Positions 41,141 through 50,156 of a stretch of 64,000 nucleotides of DNA are shown piece after piece. The notes below the pieces were generated by a model. It ran no database searches. It was not told the origin of the DNA and worked only from the letters and a program-made list of their open reading frames with translations. Position 1 is the first letter of the stretch; each line of letters starts with the position of its first letter. Position numbers and translations under genes: made by a program. Source of the stretch: an uncultured Oscillibacter sp. (GTDB taxonomy: Bacteria; Bacillota; Clostridia; Oscillospirales; Oscillospiraceae); assembly GCA_910589315.1 (NCBI GenBank), contig CAJUTB010000010.1, positions 4,986 through 68,985 on the forward strand, written 5' to 3'.

Positions 41141-41184
41141 GCGTTTTTTGCCGGAGGATGGTCGAAGGAAGTGAAAAAATACCC

Positions 41185-41213
41185 TTGTCAAAAGTAGGAA
41201 AACGTGGTAGAAT
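41185..41213 (+). promoter_or_regulatory. Sigma-70-type promoter of the Ter cluster
   Basis: TTGTCA (41185-41190), 17-base spacer, TAGAAT (41208-41213), about 118 bases before the VWA gene. It is the only good promoter seen at the head of the cluster. Confidence 0.75.
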
Positions 41214-41330
41214 TGGCGTACTATCCATGGTACATATGCCGGAAAAAAACGGCGTTTTTCGCACAGGCGCAGGAAGGGCTCAGGCCCTGTTTCGGCCGTG
41301 GGCCGAAGGAGAAAAAGGAGATGGGTCAAC

Positions 41331-41978
41331 ATGGCGGATTATACCCGCAGACTGCCGGTCTATTTGCTGCTGGACTGTTCCGGGTCCATGATGGGCGAGC
41401 CGATTGAGGCGGTGCGGCAGGGGGTCAAGGCATTGCTTTCCGAGCTGAAGGGGGACCCCCAGGCGTTGGAGACGGCGTATCTCTCGGTAATTACCTTTGA
41501 CAGTTCCGCCCGGCAGGTGACGCCGCTGACGGAGCTGATGCAGTTCCAGGAGCCGCAGGTGAACGCCGGCGGCGCGACGGCCCTGGGCGGCGCGCTGAAT
41601 GTGCTGATGGAGTGCGTGGACCGGGAGGTCCGCAAGTGCTCGGAGACGCAGAAAGGGGACTGGAGACCGCTGGTGTTCCTCCTGACCGACGGTTCCCCCA
41701 CCGACGTGGAGACCTTCGGCCAGGCGGCCCGGGAGCTGAAGAACCTGAACGCGGCCAATATCGTGGCCTGTGCGGCGGGAGCCAAGGCGGATACGGCCTG
41801 TCTGAAACAGATTACGGAAAATGTGCTGATGATGAATACGTTATCTGCCGGAGATCTGGCGCGGTTTTTCGCGTGGGTGTCCGGTTCCATCCGCATGACG
41901 TCCAGGGGCGCGGACGCAAAGCCCGGCGGTCCGGGCCAGCTTCCGCCCCCGCCCGAAGGCTTTGTGGTGGTGCCGTGA
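41331..41978 (+). CDS. TerY-like VWA domain protein
   Basis: A 215-residue protein that is almost wholly a von Willebrand A domain. MIDAS residues are seen in LLLDCSGSM (Asp15, Ser17, Ser19), the Thr in GGATALGGAL and the Asp in LLTDGSPTD. TerY proteins form a phosphorylation triad with a PP2C phosphatase and a kinase, both encoded immediately downstream. ATG 41331 follows AAGGAG; a GTG further upstream has no ribosome site. The stop overlaps the next start (GTGA). Confidence 0.9.
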   Translation: MADYTRRLPVYLLLDCSGSMMGEPIEAVRQGVKALLSELKGDPQALETAYLSVITFDSSARQVTPLTELMQFQEPQVNAGGATALGGALNVLMECVDREVRKCSETQKGDWRPLVFLLTDGSPTDVETFGQAARELKNLNAANIVACAAGAKADTACLKQITENVLMMNTLSAGDLARFFAWVSGSIRMTSRGADAKPGGPGQLPPPPEGFVVVP

Positions 41979-43180
41979 CGGCCCGTCCCGCGCCTCTGGA
42001 AGACGGGGCCGTTACCAGACATACGGCGCGGCTGTGGAAGTACCGTCCCATTCCGGCGGATGAGCCGGAACCCTTTCCGGAGTATCGGTCGTGCTGCCGG
42101 GATTATCCGGGGGGCACGGCGCTGGCGGCCCAGGTCCGGGGAAAAAAGCACAAGCACGAGGGCCGGAACGGCGACGACTGGTATGCGGAAGCTGCCGCCG
42201 GCGAAATGCTGTTTGCCGCGGTTTCCGACGGCGCGGGTTCCCGGAAGTTTTCCCGGATTGGCGCGCGGGAGTCCTGCTGCGCCGCAGTAGACTATTTGGC
42301 GCAGGCGTTTGGGACGCTCTGGGCGGCGCGCCCGGAGCTTTCCGGCCATATTGCCCTGTCCTTCGGCGATCCGCGGTGTCAAGAGGCGTTCCGAACTGTG
42401 GCGGAGACAGTACAGCAGTCCGTACGGGCGGCGCAAAAGGCGGCAGAGGCGGCGTTTCGCAGCCGTTCCGGCGTTCCCGCGTATGAGGTGGCCCTGGGCC
42501 GTCCGCTGGAATTGGAGGATTTTTCGGCAACGCTGCTGGTGGCGGCGGTCCTTCCCGCCGGGGCGGCGGGAACGCTGACGGCCGCCTGTCAGATTGGCGA
42601 CGGCATGATTGCCCTGTTGGATACCAAGGCCCCGTTTGAAACGGCGGCGAAGCTGCTGGGTACTGCGGACAGCGGTATGTTTTCCGGCGAGACGGAATTC
42701 CTCACCTCCCCGCGTATGAGGCCCCTGGAAGCCTTGCAGAGCCGGACAAAAATTTCACGGGGTCATTCGGACCTGCTTCTCTTGATGACCGACGGCGTGG
42801 CGGACGATTATTTTCCATACGAGACAGAACTGCGCCGTCTGTACTGCGACCTGATTGCCAACGGAATTTGGGAGCAAACGCCCGATTGTGAGGCGGAGAG
42901 CGTGGAAGACCTGCCGGACCCCCTTTGCTACCCCTGGGTCAATGATCAGACGATTTCGGTGCCGCTGCATGATACCCGGCGGATTTTGGAGCATACGGGG
43001 CGGACGCTGGAGGAGCTGTGGAACAGGCGGGACATTCTGCGTCTGGCCAGCCGGAATCTGCCGGAGCAATTGGCATTGAAAACGCCGGAGGCGCGTTTGC
43101 TGCGTTGGTTAGATAATTATGTGGAGCGCGGATCGTTCGATGACCGGACGCTGGCTGCCATTGCGATAAAGGAGGGGTAA
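41975..43180 (+). CDS. PP2C-family protein phosphatase of the TerY triad
   Basis: A 401-residue serine/threonine phosphatase. PP2C metal-binding motifs: AAVSDGAGSRKFS (about residue 80), LMTDGVADD (about 270) and the C-terminal DDRTLAAI. It begins with GTG at 41975, sharing the GTGA of the VWA stop; the long open frame further upstream is only the shadow of the VWA gene. It is predicted to reverse phosphorylation by the downstream kinase. Cytoplasmic, soluble. Confidence 0.9.
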   Translation: MTARPAPLEDGAVTRHTARLWKYRPIPADEPEPFPEYRSCCRDYPGGTALAAQVRGKKHKHEGRNGDDWYAEAAAGEMLFAAVSDGAGSRKFSRIGARESCCAAVDYLAQAFGTLWAARPELSGHIALSFGDPRCQEAFRTVAETVQQSVRAAQKAAEAAFRSRSGVPAYEVALGRPLELEDFSATLLVAAVLPAGAAGTLTAACQIGDGMIALLDTKAPFETAAKLLGTADSGMFSGETEFLTSPRMRPLEALQSRTKISRGHSDLLLLMTDGVADDYFPYETELRRLYCDLIANGIWEQTPDCEAESVEDLPDPLCYPWVNDQTISVPLHDTRRILEHTGRTLEELWNRRDILRLASRNLPEQLALKTPEARLLRWLDNYVERGSFDDRTLAAIAIKEG

Positions 43181-43183
43181 CGA

Positions 43184-44662
43184 ATGCCGGTCACTGTGGA
43201 AGCAGTGCTGTCGGACGGGCGGAGGCTGCCCTATGTGATTCAGGACAATCCCCCCAGAGGAGGCATGAAGTATACTTATTTTGCGCCGGATAAATCCTAT
43301 GTAGTCCAGTTTTTCAATAATCCCTTGATTGCCGCCGACCCGGATACGCACAGGCGTCTGGAAGCGATCATCGGGAAATATAACCCCACCCGCCCGGAGG
43401 CGGAGGGCGGCGCGCCCGGCAACAGTCCGGCGATGGCGGCGTATTTTGCGGACCGGTTCTGCTGGCCGGTGGCGACGGTGCAGGCGCCGGAATTCGGCAT
43501 TGTGTGCCCGGCGTACCCGGAGAATTTTTTCTTTACAGAGGAGGCGTCCGTGGTGCTGCCGCTGAAGGGCCGGGACAAGCGGAGCAAATGGTTTACCTCC
43601 ATGCGGAACCGGCAGTACCTGGAACCGGACGAGGTGGGCGATTTCCGGGCCATGCTGGAATTGTCGGTGTCGCTGGCCCGGTCCGTCCGGCGGATGCACC
43701 AGGCGGGGCTTGCCCATTCGGATTTGAGCTGCAATAACGTGCTGATTGACCCGAAATCCGGCCGCTGCGTAGTGATTGACATTGATTCGCTGGTAGTGCC
43801 GGGGCTGTTTCCGCCGGAGGTGGTGGGAACCCACGGCTATATTGCGCCGGAGGTCCTGGAAACCCTGGATTTGCCTGCGAACGATTCCGGACGGAAATCC
43901 CCCTGCGCCTACACGGACCTCCACGCGCTGGCGGTGCTTTTGTATGAATACCTGTTGATGCGCCATCCTCTGGAGGGACCGAAGATTTACTCGCCGGATT
44001 CGCCGGAGGAAGACGACTATCTGGCCTTCGGCCCCCGGGCGACGTTTATTGAAGACCCTCACGACCTCAGCAACCGTCCGCCGGATCTGCCGTTGACGAT
44101 TCATGACATGGGTCCGTATTTGGAGGACCTGTTTCTGCGGGCTTTCGTGGACGGCCTTCACTGTCCTGAACGCCGTCCGGCGGCGATGGAGTGGGAGAAG
44201 GGACTGGTAAAGACCTGGGATTTGCTGCATCCGTGCGAAAACCCCGACTGCGCGGCAAAGTGGTTTGTGCTGCACGATGTAAAGCGTCCAGTGTGCCCCT
44301 TCTGCGGAACGCCGGTGAAGCGGGAAAACATTGTCCGGCTGCACTTGAAAAGCCCGCTCCGGGGCCGGCCGGGGCAGTGGATGCCGGCGGGAGAGGTGGA
44401 CGTGTTCCACAATATGCCGCTGTTCAAGTGGCATATCCAGGCGAACACGTTCCCGGACGAAAAGACGGAAGGGTCCATGCAGGCGTACGTTTGCAGGCAC
44501 GGCGGCCAATGGCTGCTGGTGAACCGCAAGATTAAGGGCATGACCGCTCCCGGCGGGGCCGCCGTACCGGCGGGACAGGCGGTGCTGCTGCGGGATGGGA
44601 CGCTGTTCCGGGCGTCCGGCGGGGACGGCGGTTTTTTGATCGAAGTTTCCTGCGGGCGATAA
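43184..44662 (+). CDS. Protein kinase-like protein with zinc ribbon (TerY triad)
   Basis: A 492-residue protein. The kinase domain (about 20-340) has the catalytic loop HSDLSCNNVL (His178, Asp180, Asn185) and a metal-binding Asp in VIDIDS (199-202), then GTHGYIAPEV where eukaryotic-like kinases have the APE motif. After it comes a zinc ribbon (CENPDC...CPFC, about 345-375) and a beta-rich C-terminal domain that may be FHA-like. The gene starts 3 bases after the phosphatase stop. Together with the VWA and PP2C genes it makes a complete TerY-phosphorylation triad. Confidence 0.88.
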   Translation: MPVTVEAVLSDGRRLPYVIQDNPPRGGMKYTYFAPDKSYVVQFFNNPLIAADPDTHRRLEAIIGKYNPTRPEAEGGAPGNSPAMAAYFADRFCWPVATVQAPEFGIVCPAYPENFFFTEEASVVLPLKGRDKRSKWFTSMRNRQYLEPDEVGDFRAMLELSVSLARSVRRMHQAGLAHSDLSCNNVLIDPKSGRCVVIDIDSLVVPGLFPPEVVGTHGYIAPEVLETLDLPANDSGRKSPCAYTDLHALAVLLYEYLLMRHPLEGPKIYSPDSPEEDDYLAFGPRATFIEDPHDLSNRPPDLPLTIHDMGPYLEDLFLRAFVDGLHCPERRPAAMEWEKGLVKTWDLLHPCENPDCAAKWFVLHDVKRPVCPFCGTPVKRENIVRLHLKSPLRGRPGQWMPAGEVDVFHNMPLFKWHIQANTFPDEKTEGSMQAYVCRHGGQWLLVNRKIKGMTAPGGAAVPAGQAVLLRDGTLFRASGGDGGFLIEVSCGR

Positions 44663-44799
44663 GGCGTTTTTGGAAAATTTTGAAGAATTTAACGATTCGC
44701 CATAGAAGGTTCATAATTTATTCATATTTCTTTTGCCCTCAGGGGGTAATATGAATTGATATCCCTTTGCAAAGGAAAAACGAAAGGAAGAAAATCGGA

Positions 44800-47454
44800 A
44801 TGAATATACGCGGTTTGACAGACGAGCAAGTCCGTACGTCGCGGGAACAGCACGGCGACAACCATTTGACCGAACAGGCCACAGAGAGCTTTTGGGAGAA
44901 GCTGCGGGGCAATTTCGGAGACCCCATGATCAAGATTCTCTGTGTGGCTCTGATTATCAACGTCATCTTTGCCTTTTTGGGCCAGACGGAGTGGTATGAA
45001 TCGGTAGGCATTGCCCTGGCGGTGCTGCTGGCGACGTTTGTTTCCACCTTTTCCGAGTACAAAAACGAGAATGCCTTCCAAAAGCTCCAGGAGGAGGCGT
45101 CTCAGATCAAGTGCAAGGTTTACCGGAATAACGAACTGACGGAAATTGCGATTCAAGATATTGTAGTAGGCGACTGGGTGCTGCTGCAATCCGGCGACAA
45201 GGTGCCCGCTGACGGCGTTTTGGCGGAGGGGACCATTCAGGTGGACCAGTCCGTTCTGAACGGCGAGGCGAAAGAGGCGACTAAGAACGTCATGCCGGAG
45301 GATTACCAGGAAACGGAAACGTCCATGGATTTCCTGAATCCGTACAAGGTGTTCCGCGGTTCGGTGGTGTGCTCCGGCAACGCCGTGATGGAAGTGACCA
45401 CCGTGGGCGACAAATCCGTATACGGACAGATTGCCAGCGAGCTGCAAACCAGCGACGACCGTGATACGCCGCTGAAACTGAAGCTGGGCCATTTGGCGGG
45501 ACAGATCAGCAAATTCGGTTATATCGGCGGCATTGCCATTGCGCTGGCCTTCATGCTCCAGCGTATTGTGGAAATCAACCTTTTCCCCCATTTTGAGTTT
45601 TTGGTGACGTTTCCCGGCTGGATGCCTCTGCTGAACGACGCGGTAGAGGCCGTGATGCTGGCGGTCATCATTATCGTCATGGCGGTGCCGGAGGGCCTGC
45701 CGCTGATGATTGCGATTGTCTCCGCCCAGAACATGGGCAAGATGCTGAAAGATAACGTTTTGGTACGGAAGGTCTCCGGCATTGAGACCGCCGGAAGCCT
45801 GAACATTCTGTTCAGCGACAAGACCGGCACCATTACGAAGGGCCAGCTGGAGGCGGTGGCGTTTGTGGACGGCGAAGGCCGGGCCTACAAGACCCGCGCC
45901 GAGGTTCCGGGCGAGCTGGGAAGGCTGCTGTCCCTGAGCGTCCGGTATAACACCAGCGCGGTGATTACAGGCGAAGGGTCTGCGGCCCGCGCCGTAGGCG
46001 GCAACGCAACCGAGCGGGCGATTTTGAGCTTTGCCGCTGCGGACGCCGCTGCAAAAGTGGACGTAACGGGCAGCATTCCCTTTAACAGCCAGAATAAATA
46101 TTCCGCGTCCCGGGTAGAGGGAGATTATAGCCTGTCTCTGATCAAGGGCGCGCCGGAAAAAATCCTGAGCAAGTGCAGCTTTTACTATGACATCGACGGA
46201 ACCCGCAAGCCCTTCCGGAGCGGCGGTTCCGACGTAGAGGCGAAGATTGACGAGCTGGCAGGCCGAGCCATCCGCGTGCTGGCCTTGGCGGTCAGCGACC
46301 AGGATTTTAAGGACAACGCGCTTCCCGAGGGCGAGTGGACGCTGGTTGGCGTAGTTGGTATTCGGGACGAGGTGCGTCCGGAGTCGGTGGAGGCGATCGC
46401 GCAGGTCCAGCGCGCAGGCGTGCAGGTGGTCATGATCACCGGCGACCGGAAGGACACCGCCATGGCGATTGCGAAGGAAGCGGGCCTTCTGAAAAGCGAT
46501 ACGGATCTGGTGATGACCTCCGACGAACTGGCGCAGCTGAGCGACGAGGAATTGAAAAATAAATTGGCATCGATTCGTGTCGTGGCGCGGGCATTGCCCA
46601 GCGACAAGAGCCGTTTTGTGCGGGTGGCTCAGGAGCTGAATCTGGTGGTCGGCATGACCGGCGACGGCGTGAACGATTCTCCGGCCCTGAAGCGTGCGGA
46701 CGTGGGCTTCGCCATGGGCGGCGGCACGGAGGTTGCCAAGGAAGCCAGCGAAATCGTGATTTTGGACGATAATTTCAATTCCATCGAAAAGGCCATTCTC
46801 TATGGCCGCACGATTTTCAACAGCATCCGCAAATTCATTATTTTCCAGCTGACGATCAATGTGGCGGCGGTGCTGGTGTCCTTTGTCTGTCCGCTGCTGC
46901 ACATTGAGAATCCCCTGACGATTACGCAGATTCTGTGGGTCAACCTCGTCATGGACACGCTGGCGGCTCTGGCTTTCGGCGGCGAACCGGCGCTCCAGCG
47001 GTATATGGAGGAGAAGCCCAAGCGTCGTGACGAACACATAGTCAGCCGGTATATGTGGAGCTCGATTCTGATTGGCGCAGGCTGGACCTTTGCCTTGAGC
47101 ATGGTGTTTATTCTCTCGCCCTTTACCCACCAGTTTTTCCGGGTGGTTTCCTGGGGCAAAGACCCTTATCTGCTCACCGGCTACTTTGCCTTCTTCATTT
47201 TCATTGCGGTATTCAATGCCTTTAACGCCCGCACGGACAAGCTGAATCTGTTCGACAATTTGAACGGCAACCCTGGTTTCCTTCGGGTTATGGGCTTGAT
47301 TGTAGTGGTGCAGGTGATCATGACCTATTTCGGCGGCGTGATTCTCCGCTGCTACGGTCTGACGGCGAAAGAGTGGATTTTTGTGCTGGTGATGGCCTTT
47401 ACGATTATCCCTGTGGACCTTGTACGCAAGCTGGTGATGAAGAACAACGGATAA
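44800..47454 (+). CDS. Calcium-type P-type ATPase (PMCA/SERCA-like)
   Basis: An 884-residue cation pump. N-terminal cation-ATPase domain; actuator loop with LNGEAKEA (153-160) in place of TGES; helix M4 ion site VPEGLP (296-301); phosphorylation site SDKTGT (Asp340); hinge GDGVNDSPALKRADVG near 620; about ten membrane helices. PEGLP and the overall order fit Ca2+ (or Mn2+) export. ATG 44800 follows AAAGGAAG. P-type Ca-ATPases are recurrent partners of TerD proteins, which bind calcium, so it may set the ion level to which the Ter system responds. Preceded by a 137-base AT-rich gap. Confidence 0.93.
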   Translation: MNIRGLTDEQVRTSREQHGDNHLTEQATESFWEKLRGNFGDPMIKILCVALIINVIFAFLGQTEWYESVGIALAVLLATFVSTFSEYKNENAFQKLQEEASQIKCKVYRNNELTEIAIQDIVVGDWVLLQSGDKVPADGVLAEGTIQVDQSVLNGEAKEATKNVMPEDYQETETSMDFLNPYKVFRGSVVCSGNAVMEVTTVGDKSVYGQIASELQTSDDRDTPLKLKLGHLAGQISKFGYIGGIAIALAFMLQRIVEINLFPHFEFLVTFPGWMPLLNDAVEAVMLAVIIIVMAVPEGLPLMIAIVSAQNMGKMLKDNVLVRKVSGIETAGSLNILFSDKTGTITKGQLEAVAFVDGEGRAYKTRAEVPGELGRLLSLSVRYNTSAVITGEGSAARAVGGNATERAILSFAAADAAAKVDVTGSIPFNSQNKYSASRVEGDYSLSLIKGAPEKILSKCSFYYDIDGTRKPFRSGGSDVEAKIDELAGRAIRVLALAVSDQDFKDNALPEGEWTLVGVVGIRDEVRPESVEAIAQVQRAGVQVVMITGDRKDTAMAIAKEAGLLKSDTDLVMTSDELAQLSDEELKNKLASIRVVARALPSDKSRFVRVAQELNLVVGMTGDGVNDSPALKRADVGFAMGGGTEVAKEASEIVILDDNFNSIEKAILYGRTIFNSIRKFIIFQLTINVAAVLVSFVCPLLHIENPLTITQILWVNLVMDTLAALAFGGEPALQRYMEEKPKRRDEHIVSRYMWSSILIGAGWTFALSMVFILSPFTHQFFRVVSWGKDPYLLTGYFAFFIFIAVFNAFNARTDKLNLFDNLNGNPGFLRVMGLIVVVQVIMTYFGGVILRCYGLTAKEWIFVLVMAFTIIPVDLVRKLVMKNNG

Positions 47455-47499
47455 TCACCCCGGCTTGAAATAAAATGAACGATCAGGAGGACAATACAA

Positions 47500-48078
47500 A
47501 TGGCAGTTAGTTTGACAAAGGGTCAGAAAGTAGACCTGACGAAAGGCAATCCGGGTTTGAGTAAGTTGCTGATTGGCCTGGGCTGGGATGTGAACAAGTA
47601 CGACGGCGGTTCGGCGTTTGACCTGGATACCGCGGCGTTTCTGCTGAGTGGTGCGGGCAAGGTTTCCGGTGACGGGGATTTTGTGTTCTACGGCAATCTG
47701 AAGCACGCCTCCGGCAGCGTGGAGCATATGGGCGACAACCTGACCGGCGAGGGCGAAGGGGACGACGAACAGATTAAGGTGGACCTGTCTGCGGTGCCCG
47801 CCAGCGTGGAGAAGATTGATTTTACGGTGACGATTTACGAAGCCGAGGAACGCCGGCAGAATTTCGGTCAGGTGTCCAACGCGTTTATCCGGGTTGTGGA
47901 CGAGTCCACCGGCACGGAACTCATCCGCTACGATCTGGGCGAAGATTTCTCCATTGAGACGGCGGTGGTTGTCGGCGAGATTTACCGCAACAACGGCGAA
48001 TGGAAGTTCAACGCGATTGGAAGCGGCTTCCAGGGCGGCCTCCACGCGCTCTGCCTGAACTACGGCGTAAACGTGTGA
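47500..48078 (+). CDS. terD: TerD family protein 1
   Basis: A 192-residue TerD/CABP-type beta-sandwich protein. Family blocks: LTKGQKVDL, LGWDVNKYDGG, the acidic calcium-binding FDLDTAAF, FVFYGNLKH, the GDNLTGEGEGDDE loop, and the C-terminal FNAIGSGFQGG. All calcium-binding acidic residues appear intact. TerD proteins are cytoplasmic or membrane-edge stress proteins linked to tellurite, phage and metal stress. It begins 45 bases after the ATPase gene. The closest paralogue in the window is at 50157. Confidence 0.95.
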   Translation: MAVSLTKGQKVDLTKGNPGLSKLLIGLGWDVNKYDGGSAFDLDTAAFLLSGAGKVSGDGDFVFYGNLKHASGSVEHMGDNLTGEGEGDDEQIKVDLSAVPASVEKIDFTVTIYEAEERRQNFGQVSNAFIRVVDESTGTELIRYDLGEDFSIETAVVVGEIYRNNGEWKFNAIGSGFQGGLHALCLNYGVNV

Positions 48079-48081
48079 CGC

Positions 48082-48179
48082 GTTCCTTTTTCTATCAGAA
48101 AAAGGAACCGAAAAAGGACTTACTTTTCTCGAGAGAAAAGTAAGCAAAAGAGCTTTCACAGGCAAGGCGAACGCCTTGC
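48082..48179 (+). repeat. Three tandem intercistronic hairpins
   Basis: Between two TerD-family genes: arms 48082-48093/48097-48108 (12 bp, ATC loop), 48119-48130/48133-48144 (12 bp, centred on CTCGAG) and 48162-48169/48172-48179 (8 bp). None is followed by a T run. They could stabilise or divide the transcript, or be a dispersed intergenic repeat. Confidence 0.7.
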
Positions 48180-48213
48180 TGGAGGAAAAAGATATAAACA
48201 GGAGGAATAAGAA

Positions 48214-48804
48214 ATGGCTGTCGAACTGAAAAAAGGACAAAAGGTAAGTCTGCAAAAGAAAGGCCCGGATCTGGGCGAAATTCTGATCAATCTGAACTGG
48301 AGCCAGCCCAAGAAGCGGGGGTTCTTCTCCCCGAAGCCGAAGGCGATTGACCTGGACCTGGGATGCCTCTTTGAGCTGTCCAACGGCGCGAAGGGCTGTG
48401 TGCAGGCGTTGGGCAATGCCTTTGGCAGTCTCCAGCAGCCTCCGTTTATCGCTCTGGACGGCGACGACCGCACCGGCGAGGCGGAAGGCGGCGAAAATAT
48501 GCGGGTAAACGGCGGACAGGTTGCGTCGATCAAGCGTATTCTGGTTTATACGTTTATTTACGAGGGCGTTGCGAACTGGCAGCAGGCCGACGGCGTGGTT
48601 ACGGTGAAGTGCCCCGGCAGCGAGGATATCGTGGTCCGTATGGACGAGTATGGTTCAAAGCTGGGAATGTGCGCGATCGCGCTGCTGGAGAATCAGAATA
48701 ATGAGACCTTCAGCGTGGAGAAGGTGGTTCGGTTCTTCAAGAGCCATCCCGATATGGATGCGGCCTTTGGCTGGGGCCTGCGGTGGGTAGCAGGGTCGAA
48801 GTAA
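48214..48804 (+). CDS. Divergent TerD/TerA-like protein
   Basis: A 196-residue protein that starts like TerD (ELKKGQKVSL) but then diverges: ILINLNWSQPKKRGFFSPKPKAIDLDLGCLF keeps the acidic calcium-binding core, spread over residues 22-52, while the EGDDE loop is replaced by GDDRTGEAEGGEN. It has a C-terminal WGLRWVAG in place of FQGGL. It resembles TerA/stress-response branches of the family. Likely cytoplasmic, with altered metal or partner binding. Its own AGGAGG precedes the ATG. Confidence 0.88.
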   Translation: MAVELKKGQKVSLQKKGPDLGEILINLNWSQPKKRGFFSPKPKAIDLDLGCLFELSNGAKGCVQALGNAFGSLQQPPFIALDGDDRTGEAEGGENMRVNGGQVASIKRILVYTFIYEGVANWQQADGVVTVKCPGSEDIVVRMDEYGSKLGMCAIALLENQNNETFSVEKVVRFFKSHPDMDAAFGWGLRWVAGSK

Positions 48805-48805
48805 C

Positions 48806-49486
48806 GTGGACTATCAGATTTTATATCAGGATGCGTTCCCGGTGGTGCAGGTGAATCTGCGCCAGGGGGAAACGGTGAAAGCGGAATCCGACGCCATGGT
48901 AGCGATGTCGGCGACTTTGGATGTAAACGGCAGCATGGAACGGGGACTTCTGGGCGGTCTTGCCCGGCGGATGTTTACGGGAGAGAGCTTTTTCTTCCAG
49001 CGTCTGACGGCCTCCCGCGGTCCGGGGTACGCCCTTCTGGGACACCCGATTCCCGGCGGAATTATTGACGTGAATCTGGACGGTTCCTATGGCATGATGG
49101 TCCAGAAGGGCGGCTTTCTGGCGGCGGAGGAGAGCGTGGAGATTGATACCGCCGTCCAGAATCTGGCCCAGGGATTTTTCTCGAAGGAGGGTTTTTTCGT
49201 ACTGAACGTCCACGGACGCGGCACGGTGTTTTTGAGCAGCTACGGGGCGATTCATGCGATTAACCTGGGCGCGAATGAGGAAGTCGTTGTGGATAACGGT
49301 CATCTGGTGGCTTGGCCGGATTATATGAATTATAAGATTGAAAAGGCGTCCAGCGGCTGGTTTTCCAGCATTGCCTCGGGCGAGTGTCTGGTGTGCCGGT
49401 TCCGGGGACCGGGCGTGGTGCTGATTCAGACGCGGAATCCGGGCAGCTTTGCGGGATGGATTCGGAGTATGCTCCCCAGCGGCTGA
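48806..49486 (+). CDS. AIM24 / TIGR00266 family protein
   Basis: A 226-residue beta-rich protein typical of the AIM24 family often embedded in Ter and stress clusters: ESDAMVAMSATLDV, the Phe-rich FTGESFFFQRL, GPGYALLGHPIPG-like turn, GRGTVFLSSYGA and a final GPGVVLIQTRNP. The biochemical role is unknown; the fold is a tryptophan-RNA-binding attenuator (TRAP)-like beta sandwich according to family knowledge. Start is GTG at 48806, one base after the previous stop. Confidence 0.88.
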   Translation: MDYQILYQDAFPVVQVNLRQGETVKAESDAMVAMSATLDVNGSMERGLLGGLARRMFTGESFFFQRLTASRGPGYALLGHPIPGGIIDVNLDGSYGMMVQKGGFLAAEESVEIDTAVQNLAQGFFSKEGFFVLNVHGRGTVFLSSYGAIHAINLGANEEVVVDNGHLVAWPDYMNYKIEKASSGWFSSIASGECLVCRFRGPGVVLIQTRNPGSFAGWIRSMLPSG

Positions 49487-49518
49487 GAAACGGATTTTTC
49501 ACGAAAGGAGACTTCACA

Positions 49519-50109
49519 ATGTCGGTTAATCTCCAAAAGGGCCAAAAGGTCGACCTGCGCAAGGACGGCGGCGGGACTCTGCGCCGTGTGATGGTGGGTC
49601 TTGGCTGGGACGAAGTGCAGCAAAAGGGCGGCTTCTTTGCCCCCAGGAAGCAGGATATCGACTGCGATGCCTCCGCGTTTGTGTGTACGGCGGGAAAACT
49701 GGCCGGAAACAGCGACGTGGTGTACTTTGGCAATCTCCGTCACAGCAGCGGCGCAGTGGTTCACATGGGGGACAACCTCACCGGCGCGGGCGAGGGAGAC
49801 GACGAACAGATCCTCATAGACCTGTCCACGCTTCCGGGCCAGTATGACAAGATTGTTTTTGTGGTCAATATTTATCAGGCGATGCAGCGGAAGCAGCATT
49901 TTGGTCTGATTCAAAATGCGTTCATCCGCATTTGTGACGGCGAGACAAACCAGGAACTTTGCAAATACAACCTGTCGGAGAATTACGAGGGCATGACGGC
50001 GATGGTGTTTGGCGAGTTGTATTTGTACAATGGACAGTGGAAATTTAACGCAGTTGGGCAGGCGACACGGGACAACAGCGTCAGCGAATTGGCGGAGCGC
50101 TTCCGTTGA
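49519..50109 (+). CDS. TerD family protein 2
   Basis: A 196-residue TerD protein (VNLQKGQKVDL, LGWDEVQQKGG, DIDCDASAF, YFGNLRHSSG, GDNLTGAGEGDDE). Compared with TerD 1 the metal site has Cys between the Asp residues (DCDAS) and the loop after it is rewritten (RKQDIDCD). The C-terminus is TRDNSVSELAERF in place of FQGGLxxLC. ATG 49519 follows AAAGGAG; the frame extends further upstream only inside the preceding gene. Confidence 0.92.
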   Translation: MSVNLQKGQKVDLRKDGGGTLRRVMVGLGWDEVQQKGGFFAPRKQDIDCDASAFVCTAGKLAGNSDVVYFGNLRHSSGAVVHMGDNLTGAGEGDDEQILIDLSTLPGQYDKIVFVVNIYQAMQRKQHFGLIQNAFIRICDGETNQELCKYNLSENYEGMTAMVFGELYLYNGQWKFNAVGQATRDNSVSELAERFR

Positions 50110-50156
50110 AACCCCAGGTCGTTTCTGTGAAATTTTGAAGCAGGGAGGAAATTTTT

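Noticed and set aside
41612..41974. Upstream extension of the PP2C frame
   Set aside because: This part lies wholly inside the VWA gene in another frame; the GTG at 41975 in the GTGA overlap is a better start.
48082..48179. Ordinary transcription terminators
   Set aside because: None of the three stems is followed by a T run and the operon continues in the same direction.
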